This document shows, piece after piece, positions 18,289 through 27,532 of a stretch of DNA of 64,000 bases. Where the stretch lies: the NCBI GenBank assembly GCA_947488295.1, contig CANKYU010000004.1:62001-126000 (forward strand). Reading direction: 5' to 3'. The notes under the pieces are model-generated. The model was not told the origin of the DNA and ran no database searches. It worked only from the letters and a program-made list of their open reading frames with translations. The stretch comes from an uncultured Anderseniella sp. GTDB taxonomy: Bacteria; Pseudomonadota; Alphaproteobacteria; Rhizobiales; Aestuariivirgaceae. Every line of letters starts with the position of its first letter. Position 1 is the first letter of the stretch. Made by a program: the position numbers and the translations under genes.

Positions 18289-20004
18289 ATGGTAGAACCT
18301 GCTACCGTGACCTACCCGCCTCCAAAAGCCCTGCTACACCTTCCGCCTTCCCGCCACAAACGGGTGCGTAGCGGGATCGCCGCCATAAAACTGCTGCTAC
18401 GCAAGAACCAGCTACAGGAAGCGGCCGTGCAATTGCAGCAACTGCAACAACACGACCCGGCAAATGTCGAAATCGCCCTGCTTCAGGCCGAATTGCTGAC
18501 ACTTGCCGGCGACCACGATCGGTCATGCCAGTTGCTCAAGCAGATCCTCTCACGGCATCCCGGTCTGGTACCGGCTCTTGCCCTGTCCGCACGAGCGCAC
18601 ACTGCAGCTCAACGCCATCTTGATGCCCTGGATGCCCTGCAACTGGCCCACGAACTCACCTCTGATGATCACATCATTGCGAAACAGCTAACCGACACAT
18701 TGTCCACCCTGCGCCGCCCGGAGGATGCGGCGCGCATACTGGCCCCGGTAGCTCGCAAATCGAAATCTCCAGCCGATATCACCACACTTGCCAGCCTGCA
18801 CGACAGGGCCGGCAATCTCGAAGCATGTCTGGATACATATAATCGAGTGAAACTTACCTCGTCCGACCTGCATGTCCTCAAGGCCGGCGCACTGCTGGCA
18901 CACGGACACAGAGAGGAGGCCCGCACCGCTGTAGATGACGCAATGCACACGTCCCCCGACAACGCATCATTGCGCCTGTTCATTGCCAAGAATTTCGCCG
19001 ATGAATTCGATACGGACCGGCAGATCCATGAGATTGAAGCGATACTTGCCAGCATCGAAGACACCGGGCTGGCCGCCGAAAACAGGGCGCGGCTAAATTT
19101 TGCGCTTGGCCTGACACACGAACGAACCGGCAATTTCACCGAGGCCTTTCGCGCAATTGAGGCGGCAAACCGGCATGCGGCGCAAGACAGCAGCACATCT
19201 GATCAGCAAGTGGAAAAAGTGGCACTGGGTATCGCAGAACACTTCACCAAGGCCCGGCTGGCCCAACTTGCACCAGCTGGTCATGCCTCGCAGCAACCGG
19301 TGTTCGTAAGTGGTCTGCCACGTTCCGGCACCACGTTGGTTGAACAGATTCTCGCCAGCCATCCCGACGCGGAAACTGTCGGCGAGCTGGAATTGATCCC
19401 GCAATTGAAACAGTCAATGGTATCGCTGCAGTCGCGCGATATAGGCCGCTGTGCGCAAGCCTGGCTCGCCGCAGTTCCCGAGAGCAAATCCGGGCAGGCC
19501 CGGATTGTGGACAAGTCAATTTCCACGATACTGAACACAGGCCTCGCCCTGTTGATGTTTCCCAAAGCGCGTTTTGTGTTTGTGAGGCGACACCCCATGG
19601 ACATCTACTGGTCAGCCTTTCGCGAGATGTTCGGTACCAATGCCCTGACCTTCACCTATACGCCACAGACGCTTATACGCCGCATCCAGTTCTGCGAACA
19701 CATCATGTCTTTGTGGCAACAGCGTTTTCCGGACCGTATCCTGACAATGAGATATGAAGACCTGGTCGCTGACACTGAAGGTAATGCGCGTGGCATTGTC
19801 GCCCATACCGGGCTTGAGTGGAGTGATGATTGTCTGAACTTCCACAAATCGAAGACAATTGTTCGAACGGCATCGATGGCCCAAGTGCGCGAACCGGTAT
19901 ACAAGTCGTCAGTCGGGAAGTGGCAAGCATATCATTCACAGCTTGCACCTGTTAAATCTGCACTTGTTGATCTGATTGCGGAATATGAAAAGACCCCTGA
20001 TTGA
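18289..20004 (+). CDS. TPR-repeat sulfotransferase, first of a coupled pair
   Basis: A 571-residue cytoplasmic protein. Residues 20-320 are about eight tetratricopeptide-like helical pairs. Residues 335-571 are a PAPS-dependent sulfotransferase domain: the 5'-phosphosulfate loop FVSGLPRSGTTLVEQIL near 336-352 and the 3'-phosphate region FVRRHPMDIYWSAFREM. The ATG at 18289 follows GGAGG closely; an in-frame ATG at 18271 overlaps that site. The last base of its TGA starts the next gene's ATG. The TPR region probably binds a protein or peptide acceptor, but the acceptor is unknown. Confidence 0.85.
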   Translation: MVEPATVTYPPPKALLHLPPSRHKRVRSGIAAIKLLLRKNQLQEAAVQLQQLQQHDPANVEIALLQAELLTLAGDHDRSCQLLKQILSRHPGLVPALALSARAHTAAQRHLDALDALQLAHELTSDDHIIAKQLTDTLSTLRRPEDAARILAPVARKSKSPADITTLASLHDRAGNLEACLDTYNRVKLTSSDLHVLKAGALLAHGHREEARTAVDDAMHTSPDNASLRLFIAKNFADEFDTDRQIHEIEAILASIEDTGLAAENRARLNFALGLTHERTGNFTEAFRAIEAANRHAAQDSSTSDQQVEKVALGIAEHFTKARLAQLAPAGHASQQPVFVSGLPRSGTTLVEQILASHPDAETVGELELIPQLKQSMVSLQSRDIGRCAQAWLAAVPESKSGQARIVDKSISTILNTGLALLMFPKARFVFVRRHPMDIYWSAFREMFGTNALTFTYTPQTLIRRIQFCEHIMSLWQQRFPDRILTMRYEDLVADTEGNARGIVAHTGLEWSDDCLNFHKSKTIVRTASMAQVREPVYKSSVGKWQAYHSQLAPVKSALVDLIAEYEKTPD

Positions 20005-21917
20005 TGCTTCCATTGTCACCTGAAAAACTCTGGACTGAGGCACGTGCCCTGCAGGCGAAAGGCAAGCTGCAGCGGGCTCGAAAACTCTTTCAGCAGGCTA
20101 GAAAACAGGCACCCAGGGCACCGGGACTTGCCGTCGAACTCGGCGTTCTTGAGGCGCAGATGGGACTGTTCAAACACGCTGTTCCTACTCTGCTGGATGC
20201 CATCAAACTTGCTCCGCAATCACCCAATGCACACTACAATCTTGCCGAGATATACCGCGCCGTCGGCCAGTATGATCGAGCAACCACTTCTTTTCACAAG
20301 GCCCTCCAGCTGGATTCAGGATACGCCGAGGCGAAATTCGGGCTCGGAGACGTACTGCTGTCACAAGGCGATGCCGCACAAGCGCTTCCTTACCTCGAGC
20401 AGGCTGCACAGAAGTTGCCTGACGATGCAGAAGTGCAGACAGTTCTGGCGCAAGCCCTGCTGGAGCTTGATCAGCCGCAGCGCGCACTTTCTCTGTTGTC
20501 TTCAATCGTGCGGACCCACGAAGATTACCTTGCCGGAAACATTGAGTTTCTGCGTGCCTTGAATAGTCACGCAAGGCCAAGCCAGGTTGCCCGTCACATC
20601 AGGTCGATGGAGAAAACGTTCAATATGGACGAAGTACTGGACTCGTTCGATTACGAAAGTCCAGCCAGCACATCAGCACTCGAGCTGTTGGCGGATTGTT
20701 ACCAGGCCGGGGCTTTGCACGATCGCTCAAGGCAGGTCGGAAAAATTCTCCACCGCCGCAAGTCATCACGTCATTCCGGCGCGATGCTGTTGGGCACACT
20801 TGCCATCCAGGACGGTGACTTTGATGCCGCAGAAACCTGGCTCAACCAGACAATCGAGTTACGCCCGGACGCTACCGACGCCATGTACAGATTGTCAACG
20901 ATCAACCGTCTTGGCCTGACGGCCGAACCAGTTCTACTCAAACAACTTAAAAACGCCGCAGGCACCTCCGCGTCAAATCGATATTATGGCGGTCTTGCAC
21001 TTTACCGGTTGTTGTCGCGTGCTGGACGTCCAAAAGAGGCATTCGAGGCACTTGCGGCCGCAAAGGCCGTTCGGGCGCAGGAATATCCCTACCACCCCGC
21101 CGCAGTTGAGCGCGGCAACGCCAACAACAAACAGGTGTTCACCCCGGCTTTTTTTGAAAAACGGCGCCGTGAAGGTCATTCCGGCAAAGGGTGTATTTTT
21201 ATCGTCGGCATGATGCGGTCCGGTACAACACTGACCGAACAGATTCTGGCTGCTCATTCAAAGGTTCACGCAGGCGGTGAACGCGACGACATGATGTCGA
21301 TTGTTGAAAGCCTGCGTCACGACATGACCAAAGTAACTGATATGCCGACGGACTGGGCGGCCACAGTGGGTAAAAAACTGCACGAAGAAATGTTCGGCGA
21401 AGCCGACGGCGCGAGTTTTGCAACTGACAAACTACCCGGAAACATCGATTACGCCGGACTCATCCGGTTTTTGTTGCCTGAAGCCAAATTCATCTATTGC
21501 CACCGCACACCACAAGACTGCGCCTTGTCCACATTCGAGCAGAACTTCTCAACTTCAGTGCGCGTTTCGTACGATCTGAAAGCAATCGCACACAAATACG
21601 CTTACCATGAAGACATCGCGCGCTACTGGATGGATACATGCAATTTCGACATGTTCGATCTCGACTACGATGCCATGGTGCAGGATCCCGAACCGCATGT
21701 TCGCAATCTGCTTGATTTCTGCGGCCTGGAATTTGAAGAAAACTGCCTGTACCCAAATGAAGTGAAACGAGAAATACGAACAGCAAGTGTCTACCAGGTC
21801 CGCCAGCCAATCACACCAAAATCGGTTGGCCGATGGAAAACCTATGAAGAAGAGCTCGAACCCTTCACCAGTGAGTTGGCCTGTTTGCGCAAAAAACTTG
21901 GGTTGCAAACCACATGA
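20004..21917 (+). CDS. TPR-repeat sulfotransferase, second of a coupled pair
   Basis: A 637-residue paralogue in design of the preceding gene. TPR pairs span residues 5-380 (KGKLQRARKLFQQAR, PNAHYNLAEIYRAVGQYDRA and others). The sulfotransferase domain starts at about residue 396 with FIVGMMRSGTTLTEQIL, followed by GGERDDM and a 3'-phosphate region FIYCHRTPQDCALSTFEQNF. Sequence similarity to the first copy is modest outside the motifs, so this is an old duplication or separate recruitment. It starts at the ATG inside TGATG and ends in an ATGA overlap with the next gene, so all three genes are translationally linked. Confidence 0.85.
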   Translation: MLPLSPEKLWTEARALQAKGKLQRARKLFQQARKQAPRAPGLAVELGVLEAQMGLFKHAVPTLLDAIKLAPQSPNAHYNLAEIYRAVGQYDRATTSFHKALQLDSGYAEAKFGLGDVLLSQGDAAQALPYLEQAAQKLPDDAEVQTVLAQALLELDQPQRALSLLSSIVRTHEDYLAGNIEFLRALNSHARPSQVARHIRSMEKTFNMDEVLDSFDYESPASTSALELLADCYQAGALHDRSRQVGKILHRRKSSRHSGAMLLGTLAIQDGDFDAAETWLNQTIELRPDATDAMYRLSTINRLGLTAEPVLLKQLKNAAGTSASNRYYGGLALYRLLSRAGRPKEAFEALAAAKAVRAQEYPYHPAAVERGNANNKQVFTPAFFEKRRREGHSGKGCIFIVGMMRSGTTLTEQILAAHSKVHAGGERDDMMSIVESLRHDMTKVTDMPTDWAATVGKKLHEEMFGEADGASFATDKLPGNIDYAGLIRFLLPEAKFIYCHRTPQDCALSTFEQNFSTSVRVSYDLKAIAHKYAYHEDIARYWMDTCNFDMFDLDYDAMVQDPEPHVRNLLDFCGLEFEENCLYPNEVKREIRTASVYQVRQPITPKSVGRWKTYEEELEPFTSELACLRKKLGLQTT

Positions 21918-22696
21918 AATTCGCAGCAAATCTATCGATGATGTTTACCGAGGTGGCGTTTCCTGACCGCTTTCAGGCAGCCGCGGAAGCCGGTTTTTCC
22001 GCCGTGGAGTATCTGTTTCCCTATGAGTGGGCGACGGAACTGCTGGCCTCGAAACTCAGTGACAACAACCTGCAGCAAGTGCTGTTCAACATGCCCCCCG
22101 GCGATTGGGACGCGGGCGAACGCGGCATTGCCTCCCTGCCCGGCCGTGAACAGGAATTCCAGCGGGGCATCGAACAGGCCATCACCTACGCCCGGACCCT
22201 TGATCTGACGAGACTGCACTGCATGGCCGGGCTGCGGGACCGGTCCGTGGATGAAAAAACCCAGCGCGCCACCTATGTCGGCAATCTGCGCCATGCAGCC
22301 GGCCTATGTGCCGACAACGGAATTCAGTTGTTGATTGAACCTATCAATCCTGTCGATATTCCCGGTTATTTCCTGAACGACTTCGGATTGTCCCTCGATA
22401 TCATTTCCGAGGTCAACGCTGCCGGGCCCGATTTGCTGAAGCTGCAGTTTGACATTTACCACTGCCAGAAAATCCACGGCGACGTGCCCGGCTGGCTGGA
22501 ACAATGCCGCAACCAGACTGCGCATCTGCAGATCGCAGGCGTACCGGACCGTCATGAGCCGGATGTGGGTCACCTGCCGCTGGCCGACATCATGGCCACC
22601 TGCGAGGCGATCCATCCTGATTTGTGGATTGGCTGCGAGTATCGTCCGCAAGCGCAAACGGCAGCCGGACTGGGATGGATGAAACCCTACATCTGA
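21914..22696 (+). CDS. Hydroxypyruvate isomerase / 2-oxo-tetronate isomerase family
   Basis: A 260-residue TIM-barrel sugar isomerase of the Hyi/OtnI family. KFAANLSMMFTEVAFPDRF is the family N-terminus, and QLLIEPINPVDIPGYFLND, LKLQFDIYHCQ and the late GCEYRP carry the metal-binding Glu, Asp, His and Glu residues. It overlaps the upstream sulfotransferase by four bases (ATGA). The usual glyoxylate-pathway partners (glyoxylate carboligase, tartronate semialdehyde reductase) are absent here. Hydroxypyruvate, 2-oxo-tetronate or another ketose acid are all possible substrates. Confidence 0.85.
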   Translation: MKFAANLSMMFTEVAFPDRFQAAAEAGFSAVEYLFPYEWATELLASKLSDNNLQQVLFNMPPGDWDAGERGIASLPGREQEFQRGIEQAITYARTLDLTRLHCMAGLRDRSVDEKTQRATYVGNLRHAAGLCADNGIQLLIEPINPVDIPGYFLNDFGLSLDIISEVNAAGPDLLKLQFDIYHCQKIHGDVPGWLEQCRNQTAHLQIAGVPDRHEPDVGHLPLADIMATCEAIHPDLWIGCEYRPQAQTAAGLGWMKPYI

Positions 22697-23838
22697 CGCG
22701 TGCTGTCGGAATAGCCGGCAACAGCGTCCTCGTAGTCGGACAGCAGGCGGGCAAATATGCCATCCCACTCATGTTCGCAGATGGCTATCTCACGGGCCCG
22801 GCCGCCGAAATTCCGGCGCATCTGACCATCTGCCAGTAACTGCATCAACCGTTCGATCATCTGATCTTCACGATCAACAGGCACCAGGAAACCAGTCTCC
22901 CCATCCCTGACCAGTGATCTCGAACCGGTTGCGTCGGCAGTAACCGACGGCAGTCCGCTCGCCATTGCCTCGAGCGTGACATTGCCGAATGTCTCGGTGA
23001 TGGATGGAAAGAAAAAGATATCGGACGAGGCATAGCCTGTGGCCAGGTCCTCGCCATGCAGAAACCCTGCAAAAACCGTATCCGGCAATGCCTTTTGCAT
23101 CCATCCGGCTTCCGGTCCGTCCCCCAGCAATACGGTGCGATGCGCAATACCGCGCGCCTTCAGTCCGGCAAACACCCGTGCCATCACGGCCATGTTCTTT
23201 TCCGCAACCAACCGGCCGGCATAGGCGATCACCACATCATTATCGGCAATACCGTGCGCCCGCCGCCATTGCTTAGACCGCATGGCCGGATTGAACCGGT
23301 CGTGATCCACACCCCGTGTCCACAATCGCATATTGTCGGCGATACCCTGCCCTGCCAGTTCATCCATCATCGAGGCAGACGGCACGTACAGGTGTTCGCA
23401 GCGGGCATAGAAGGCGCGCAATTTCCTGCGGAACCAGGGTTCAAGCAACCTGAGATGATAGTATTGTAGATAGCCGTCAAACCGGGTGTGGAATGACGAC
23501 ACCACGGGCACTCGCATCCTTTCTGCAAGCTTCAAGGCACTGTGGCCGGTGATGTCAGGCACGGCGATGTGAAACAGATCCGGCTTGAAACGAGCGATTT
23601 CATCCTTCAGGTGCGCCGTCAGCCGGCGGCCTATGCGGTATTCCTTGCGGGTCGGAATGGCAAAGGACGGCACCGGCAGCAACCTGCCCTGATGTTCCAT
23701 GGCAGGTACTTCCGCCACCGGCGCAATGACCAGAACCTCAACGCCATTGCGCTCCAGCCAGCCTACAAGCCGGTTCAGCGTCAGTGACACTCCGTCCTTG
23801 ATGTAGTTATAGTTACCGGTGGTCAGCACGACCCGCAT
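22687..23838 (-). CDS. Glycosyltransferase family 4 (mannosyltransferase-like)
   Basis: A 383-residue GT-B retaining glycosyltransferase. The N-terminal acceptor domain opens TGNYNYIKDGVSLTLNRL and VSSFHTRFDGYLQYY. The donor domain has YAGRLVAEKNM, LLGDGPEAGW and the E-x7-E-type segment FFFPSITETFGNVTLEAMASGLP. These match the GDP-mannose-dependent alpha-mannosyltransferase group common in alphaproteobacterial lipid glycosylation. MRVVLTTG at 23838 is the likely start, eight codons inside the open frame. The 3' end overlaps the convergent isomerase gene by ten bases. Confidence 0.85.
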   Translation of the reverse strand: MRVVLTTGNYNYIKDGVSLTLNRLVGWLERNGVEVLVIAPVAEVPAMEHQGRLLPVPSFAIPTRKEYRIGRRLTAHLKDEIARFKPDLFHIAVPDITGHSALKLAERMRVPVVSSFHTRFDGYLQYYHLRLLEPWFRRKLRAFYARCEHLYVPSASMMDELAGQGIADNMRLWTRGVDHDRFNPAMRSKQWRRAHGIADNDVVIAYAGRLVAEKNMAVMARVFAGLKARGIAHRTVLLGDGPEAGWMQKALPDTVFAGFLHGEDLATGYASSDIFFFPSITETFGNVTLEAMASGLPSVTADATGSRSLVRDGETGFLVPVDREDQMIERLMQLLADGQMRRNFGGRAREIAICEHEWDGIFARLLSDYEDAVAGYSDSTRQM

Positions 23839-23998
23839 TGGTTCAGCCAAAACGCAATTCAACCTCTGGAAACATGTTTACTGCCGAGAAGAACCCCATC
23901 GCTTGCGAACTGTCAACGCATGGCTGGTACTGGAACCGCATGGTTGCTAAAAGGTGTCTGAACTTCTACGCCCAACCATCATCTGGTGACATGATCAA

Positions 23999-24955
23999 TT
24001 GCTGGTAATCCCCACGACTTTGACCGTCGCCTTCGTGGCACTGGCGCTGGAACGGTTTCTTGGATATCCGAGCCCCTTGCGCCGCCTCATCGGCCATCCG
24101 GCAAACGGGTTGTACATGCTCAACGGAGTTTTCACCGCGCTGGTGCCGGATGCAGACGCAGCACCGGTCCGGCGTGTAATCATGGGAACCGCATTCTGTC
24201 TGCTGGCGATGAGCGTAACACTGGCGCTGGCACTTGTGGCCACAACAACTCTTCGCTCGTTCCCATACGCTTGGTTCTGGGAAGGATTGCTGGCTGTACC
24301 CTTTCTCGCACAATACGCGCTTAGAGTGCGCGCTCGAGCCGTCGCCGATGCACTGGATACCGATTTGGCCGCTGCGCAGGGTGCACTGACCCACCTGGTC
24401 AACCACGACCTGTCGCAACTGGACAAGAGTGAGACCGCGCGCGGGTGCCTTGAAGCGGTTGCCGAGAACACCGCAACCGCCGTCGTAACCCCCGCTTTCT
24501 GGCTCGCCCTGTTCGGACTGCCGGGCATCATAGCCATCTCTGCCCTGGCTGCGGTGCAGCGACGTCTGGCGGGCGATCACAAGGCGCGCATGTTCGCGAA
24601 GATGCTCGACACTGCTGCAAACTACCTGCCGGCCCGTCTGACCGGCGTGTTGTTCGCAGGTGCCGCCAGCATGACATCTCCGTCCGGCGGCGCACGGGCA
24701 CTGGAGATAATCTGGCAGGATGCCGGAAAAGCGGGAAATCTGATATCAGGCTGGCCGGAGAGCGCCGTGGCCGGTGCGCTGGATATCCGGCTGGGAGGTC
24801 CTCGCCAGTATGGCGACATCTGGGTGGAGCGAAGCCGGGTCGGAGACGGAATCGAACATCTCACCACACAGGAATTACGGGCTGGCCTCAAGCTGCTGGC
24901 CCAGACGCTGACCTTGTTCACCCTGCTGGTCGGCATCGCGGCGGCTTTCGCATAG
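23999..24955 (+). CDS. cobD: Adenosylcobinamide-phosphate synthase CbiB/CobD
   Basis: A 318-residue membrane protein of cobalamin synthesis that joins adenosylcobyric acid to an aminopropanol moiety. Family marks are ALERFLGYPSPLRRLIGHP near the N-terminus, VARDLSQL-like VNHDLSQLDKSE, AENTATAVVTPAFWLALFGLPG and RLGGPRQYGD near the end. The frame begins with TTG at 23999, which fits the family N-terminus; no in-frame ATG or GTG lies immediately upstream. No other cobalamin gene is in the window, so it is either part of a dispersed pathway or used in salvage. Confidence 0.88.
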   Translation: MLVIPTTLTVAFVALALERFLGYPSPLRRLIGHPANGLYMLNGVFTALVPDADAAPVRRVIMGTAFCLLAMSVTLALALVATTTLRSFPYAWFWEGLLAVPFLAQYALRVRARAVADALDTDLAAAQGALTHLVNHDLSQLDKSETARGCLEAVAENTATAVVTPAFWLALFGLPGIIAISALAAVQRRLAGDHKARMFAKMLDTAANYLPARLTGVLFAGAASMTSPSGGARALEIIWQDAGKAGNLISGWPESAVAGALDIRLGGPRQYGDIWVERSRVGDGIEHLTTQELRAGLKLLAQTLTLFTLLVGIAAAFA

Positions 24956-25067
24956 CCTCCTTCAATGCTGATCCGCACCTTTGCCTGAGTGGAACACGGC
25001 ATTTGACTTTGCGCCCGTTCGCCTCATAACTGGGCCATCAATTTCCGACTTGCGAGCCCACCCGCCA

Positions 25068-25826
25068 ATGAAACTCCATTTCGTATCATCCCAGGCCCCT
25101 GAAGCCATCAAGGCCGCGCAGAAGCTGAAACACCTGTTGGGCCAGGCGCAACTTGAAGACGCTGATGTGATAGTCGCCCTGGGTGGTGATGGCCTGATGC
25201 TTGAAACCGTGCACACGGTGCTTGCATCCGGTCAGGCCATATTCGGCATGAACCGCGGATCCGTCGGCTTTCTGATGAACGAGTTCGAAACAGACGGATT
25301 GATCGATCGTATTGCTGCGGCCACCGAAACCATCATCCATCCGCTGAACATGACCGTGACCGACAAACAGGGAACCAGCCATTCCGCGCTTGCGTTCAAT
25401 GAGGTTTCCATGTTGCGCCAGCGACATCAGGCAGCAAAGCTGCGGGTGTCGATCGACGGCAAGATACGGCTTGATGAATTGGTATGCGACGGCATGATTG
25501 TCGCCACACCGGCAGGTTCCACCGCCTACAATCTGTCAGCACATGGCCCGATTCTGCCGATCAACTCTCCACTGCTTGCATTAACGCCTATCAGTCCATT
25601 CCGGCCACGGCGGTGGCGCGGTGCAATTCTGTCCCATGAAGCCAAGGTGGAGATCGAAGTACTGGAGGCGAACAAGCGTCCGGTTTCTGCGGTTGCCGAT
25701 CAGACAGAGTTTCGCGACGTGGTAAAAGTCGTTGTGAGCGAAGATGAAAAAAGATCTGCGCGGCTGCTGTTTGACGACGGCCACTCGCTGGCAGAACGGG
25801 TCTTAAATGAGCAATTCCAGTTTTGA
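25068..25826 (+). CDS. nadK: NAD kinase
   Basis: A 252-residue NAD kinase that makes NADP. The GGDG motif (residues 39-42, in VIVALGGDGLMLETVH), FGMNRGSVGFLMN, the NE-motif AFNEVSM and TPAGSTAYNLSAHGPILP are all present. Length is typical of the short alphaproteobacterial form. The ATG at 25068 was chosen because MKLHFVSS is the family start; the open frame begins 29 codons earlier in poor sequence. Confidence 0.95.
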   Translation: MKLHFVSSQAPEAIKAAQKLKHLLGQAQLEDADVIVALGGDGLMLETVHTVLASGQAIFGMNRGSVGFLMNEFETDGLIDRIAAATETIIHPLNMTVTDKQGTSHSALAFNEVSMLRQRHQAAKLRVSIDGKIRLDELVCDGMIVATPAGSTAYNLSAHGPILPINSPLLALTPISPFRPRRWRGAILSHEAKVEIEVLEANKRPVSAVADQTEFRDVVKVVVSEDEKRSARLLFDDGHSLAERVLNEQFQF

Positions 25827-25859
25827 AACAGGCACTTTAACCTTATGGTATCTGTCTGT

Positions 25860-25969
25860 TTAGACTGTATTAAGCACAACACCGTAAGGTCAAAGCTGTT
25901 AGTTGCGTAGCCGGCCTGTTGCCGGAACAGAGTATGGAAGCGCCGGGTTCAAACGAACCCGGCGCTTTT
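25860..25969 (+). ncRNA. Candidate small RNA or long nadK 3' UTR
   Basis: A stretch without an open frame has a small hairpin (CCGG...CCGG near 25911-25925) and ends in a strong terminator. It is separated from the nadK stop by enough sequence to hold a promoter (TTTAACC ... TAGACT near 25838-25866), but that promoter is weak. It is not a match to 6S RNA, 4.5S RNA or tmRNA that I can recognise. It may simply be the untranslated end of nadK mRNA. Confidence 0.3.
25938..25969 (+). terminator. Strong rho-independent terminator
   Basis: A perfect 13 bp stem, AAGCGCCGGGTTC (25938-25950) with its complement (25955-25967), an AAAC loop and a TTTT tract overlapping the stem end. It is 112 bases past the nadK stop. 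Confidence 0.9.
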
Positions 25970-26214
25970 CGTTTGCAGACAGATTCTGCCCGCAAGCACC
26001 ATTGCATCATGATTGTGCTGCTGGGATGTGATGCGAAGCCATTGCCACTGCAGTTGGCCGTTCAGGCGAGCCAACGCCTTGTTTTATAGTGCATCAGGGA
26101 AAGGACGCTCGGTCGCACAAGCCGTCCTGAGTCCGGCACAAATATGCCGGACAGTGTGAAGGCAATGCTGAGGTAGCTGGATTGCTGGTGGAGCCGGCTG
26201 GATCCCACGCCGGC

Positions 26215-27393
26215 CTAGGCCGCTCGCAACATGCCTTCCGACAGGCGCGAGACAAGAGTGCGGGTGCGGCCCTGGGTCAATTGCGACAACAGGCCGATAA
26301 TGCGCATGCGCTCATGTTCATCGTCTGCAGCGTGGCGGGTCATGATGACTTCAACAAGCGCCCGGCCGAAGGCTTCCGCATCAGCCTGCTTGCCGGCTGA
26401 ACCAGTGGCTGCCGATACCTGGCAGATTGCGTGTATGAGCACATGTGCATCGTTCGGAATACCGGCACGGCGCAACAGGACATTTACCGCACGTGCCGAC
26501 ATTGTGCCCGTGGCCCGGCGCACCTTGCGCAACGAGGCGTTTGCCAGATAGGCGAGCGCCCATTCAAAAAACGGCAGATGGCCGTTCATACCTGCCCGCA
26601 GCAGCAGTGACGTCGTGAGCATGCCGCGCTGTGACATGAGAGCAACCACCGACTGCAGCTTGGCTGGTTCGACACCGCGAAGTATGCGCAGTGCGTTGAT
26701 TTCTTCCTTGTCGGAAATATAGTCATCACTGCGAAAATCTGCGACCCAACCCTGATATTGCGCTGCCTTGCGCATTTCTTCAGCTGTGCGCTGATTGTGC
26801 ACCAGTGCGATTTCACACGGTAGATGCGGCAGGTCCATCAGGATTTCGCAAACTTTCGGTGAAGCATGAAAGCGGTTGTATATCTTGCGGCAGTAACCGG
26901 CGCCCAGACGCACCGTTGTGTTGCCCAGCAGGGCCAGAACGATGTCTTCACTGCCATCCTTCATGATTTTGCGCACGGATTCCGGGCCGAGGTCGTGTCG
27001 TGTGGCCACTGCCTTGCAGCGTTTCAGATCACCAACCGACAGGATGGTCTTCATGATGGCATCGTCAAGAGACGGATTGAGCCCGATGAACGGAATCGCG
27101 ATATCGTCTTCATCAGCAACAATGGCAAACACCAGGTCGGCTGACAGCCCCTCTGCCTTGAGCAGTCTGCTCGCAATGATATCTCGGATGTGGCGATCTG
27201 TGTCGCAGGCCAGTTTCACAACAATCGGCATGACCTGCCGGCGTTCATCAGTACCTGAGTTGGGATCGTTCAGCAGGTCGCACAACTGACGGGTCAATGC
27301 CATACGGTCCGCCACACTGCCGGATCTCATCACATTTTCAAAAATCGACACATCCAGGCGCTGCCGCCTCTGCTTGAGGATATCTTCGAGCAT
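26215..27393 (-). CDS. DUF2336 protein
   Basis: A 392-residue all-helical cytoplasmic protein matching the alphaproteobacterial DUF2336 family (HEAT-like repeats). The N-terminal half has repeated helical pairs (ERRQVMPIVVKLACDTDRHIRDIIA), and the middle contains VRLGAGYCRKIYNRFH and EIALVHNQRTAEEMR. The ATG at 27393 follows GGAAG at seven bases; an apparent GTG start four codons earlier contains that same ribosome-binding sequence. A near-consensus CtrA box lies about 100 bases upstream. The molecular role is unknown. Confidence 0.8.
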   Translation of the reverse strand: MLEDILKQRRQRLDVSIFENVMRSGSVADRMALTRQLCDLLNDPNSGTDERRQVMPIVVKLACDTDRHIRDIIASRLLKAEGLSADLVFAIVADEDDIAIPFIGLNPSLDDAIMKTILSVGDLKRCKAVATRHDLGPESVRKIMKDGSEDIVLALLGNTTVRLGAGYCRKIYNRFHASPKVCEILMDLPHLPCEIALVHNQRTAEEMRKAAQYQGWVADFRSDDYISDKEEINALRILRGVEPAKLQSVVALMSQRGMLTTSLLLRAGMNGHLPFFEWALAYLANASLRKVRRATGTMSARAVNVLLRRAGIPNDAHVLIHAICQVSAATGSAGKQADAEAFGRALVEVIMTRHAADDEHERMRIIGLLSQLTQGRTRTLVSRLSEGMLRAA

Positions 27394-27494
27394 ATAGTCT
27401 TCCACTTACCAACCGATTGTCGATCCGCGAACGCTTAAATCTCAAAATTCGCGGCCGGTATCATTGCCTGTCGTGTAAGGTAACGTGGGAAGTC

Positions 27495-27509
27495 TTAACG
27501 TTTGGTTCA
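27495..27509. promoter_or_regulatory. Near-consensus CtrA box upstream of the DUF2336 gene
   Basis: TTAA-CGTTTGG-TTCA: the TTAA-N7-TTAA spacing is exact, but the second half has one mismatch. It is 102 bases before the DUF2336 start. Short motifs of this kind occur by chance, so support is modest. Confidence 0.35.
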
Positions 27510-27532
27510 CCATAAATCCGCGGCGGAAACCA

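Larger units (their letters stand above)
25827..26214. other. 388-base intergenic region after nadK
   Basis: No protein gene is visible. It holds the candidate small RNA/terminator described separately (about 25860-25969). Further right are two unexplained hairpins: GTTGGC...GCCAAC near 26056-26080, and GTCCGGCA...TGCCGGAC near 26132-26153. The region adjoins the convergent DUF2336 gene end. Confidence 0.6.

Noticed and set aside
25938..25969. GGGTTCAAACGAACCC as a possible tRNA T-loop
   Set aside because: No acceptor or anticodon arms can be drawn; it is a terminator stem with a T-tract.
26056..26153. Two hairpins as terminators or an RNA gene
   Set aside because: Neither has a T-tract and no promoter was seen; they are noted only under the intergenic entry.
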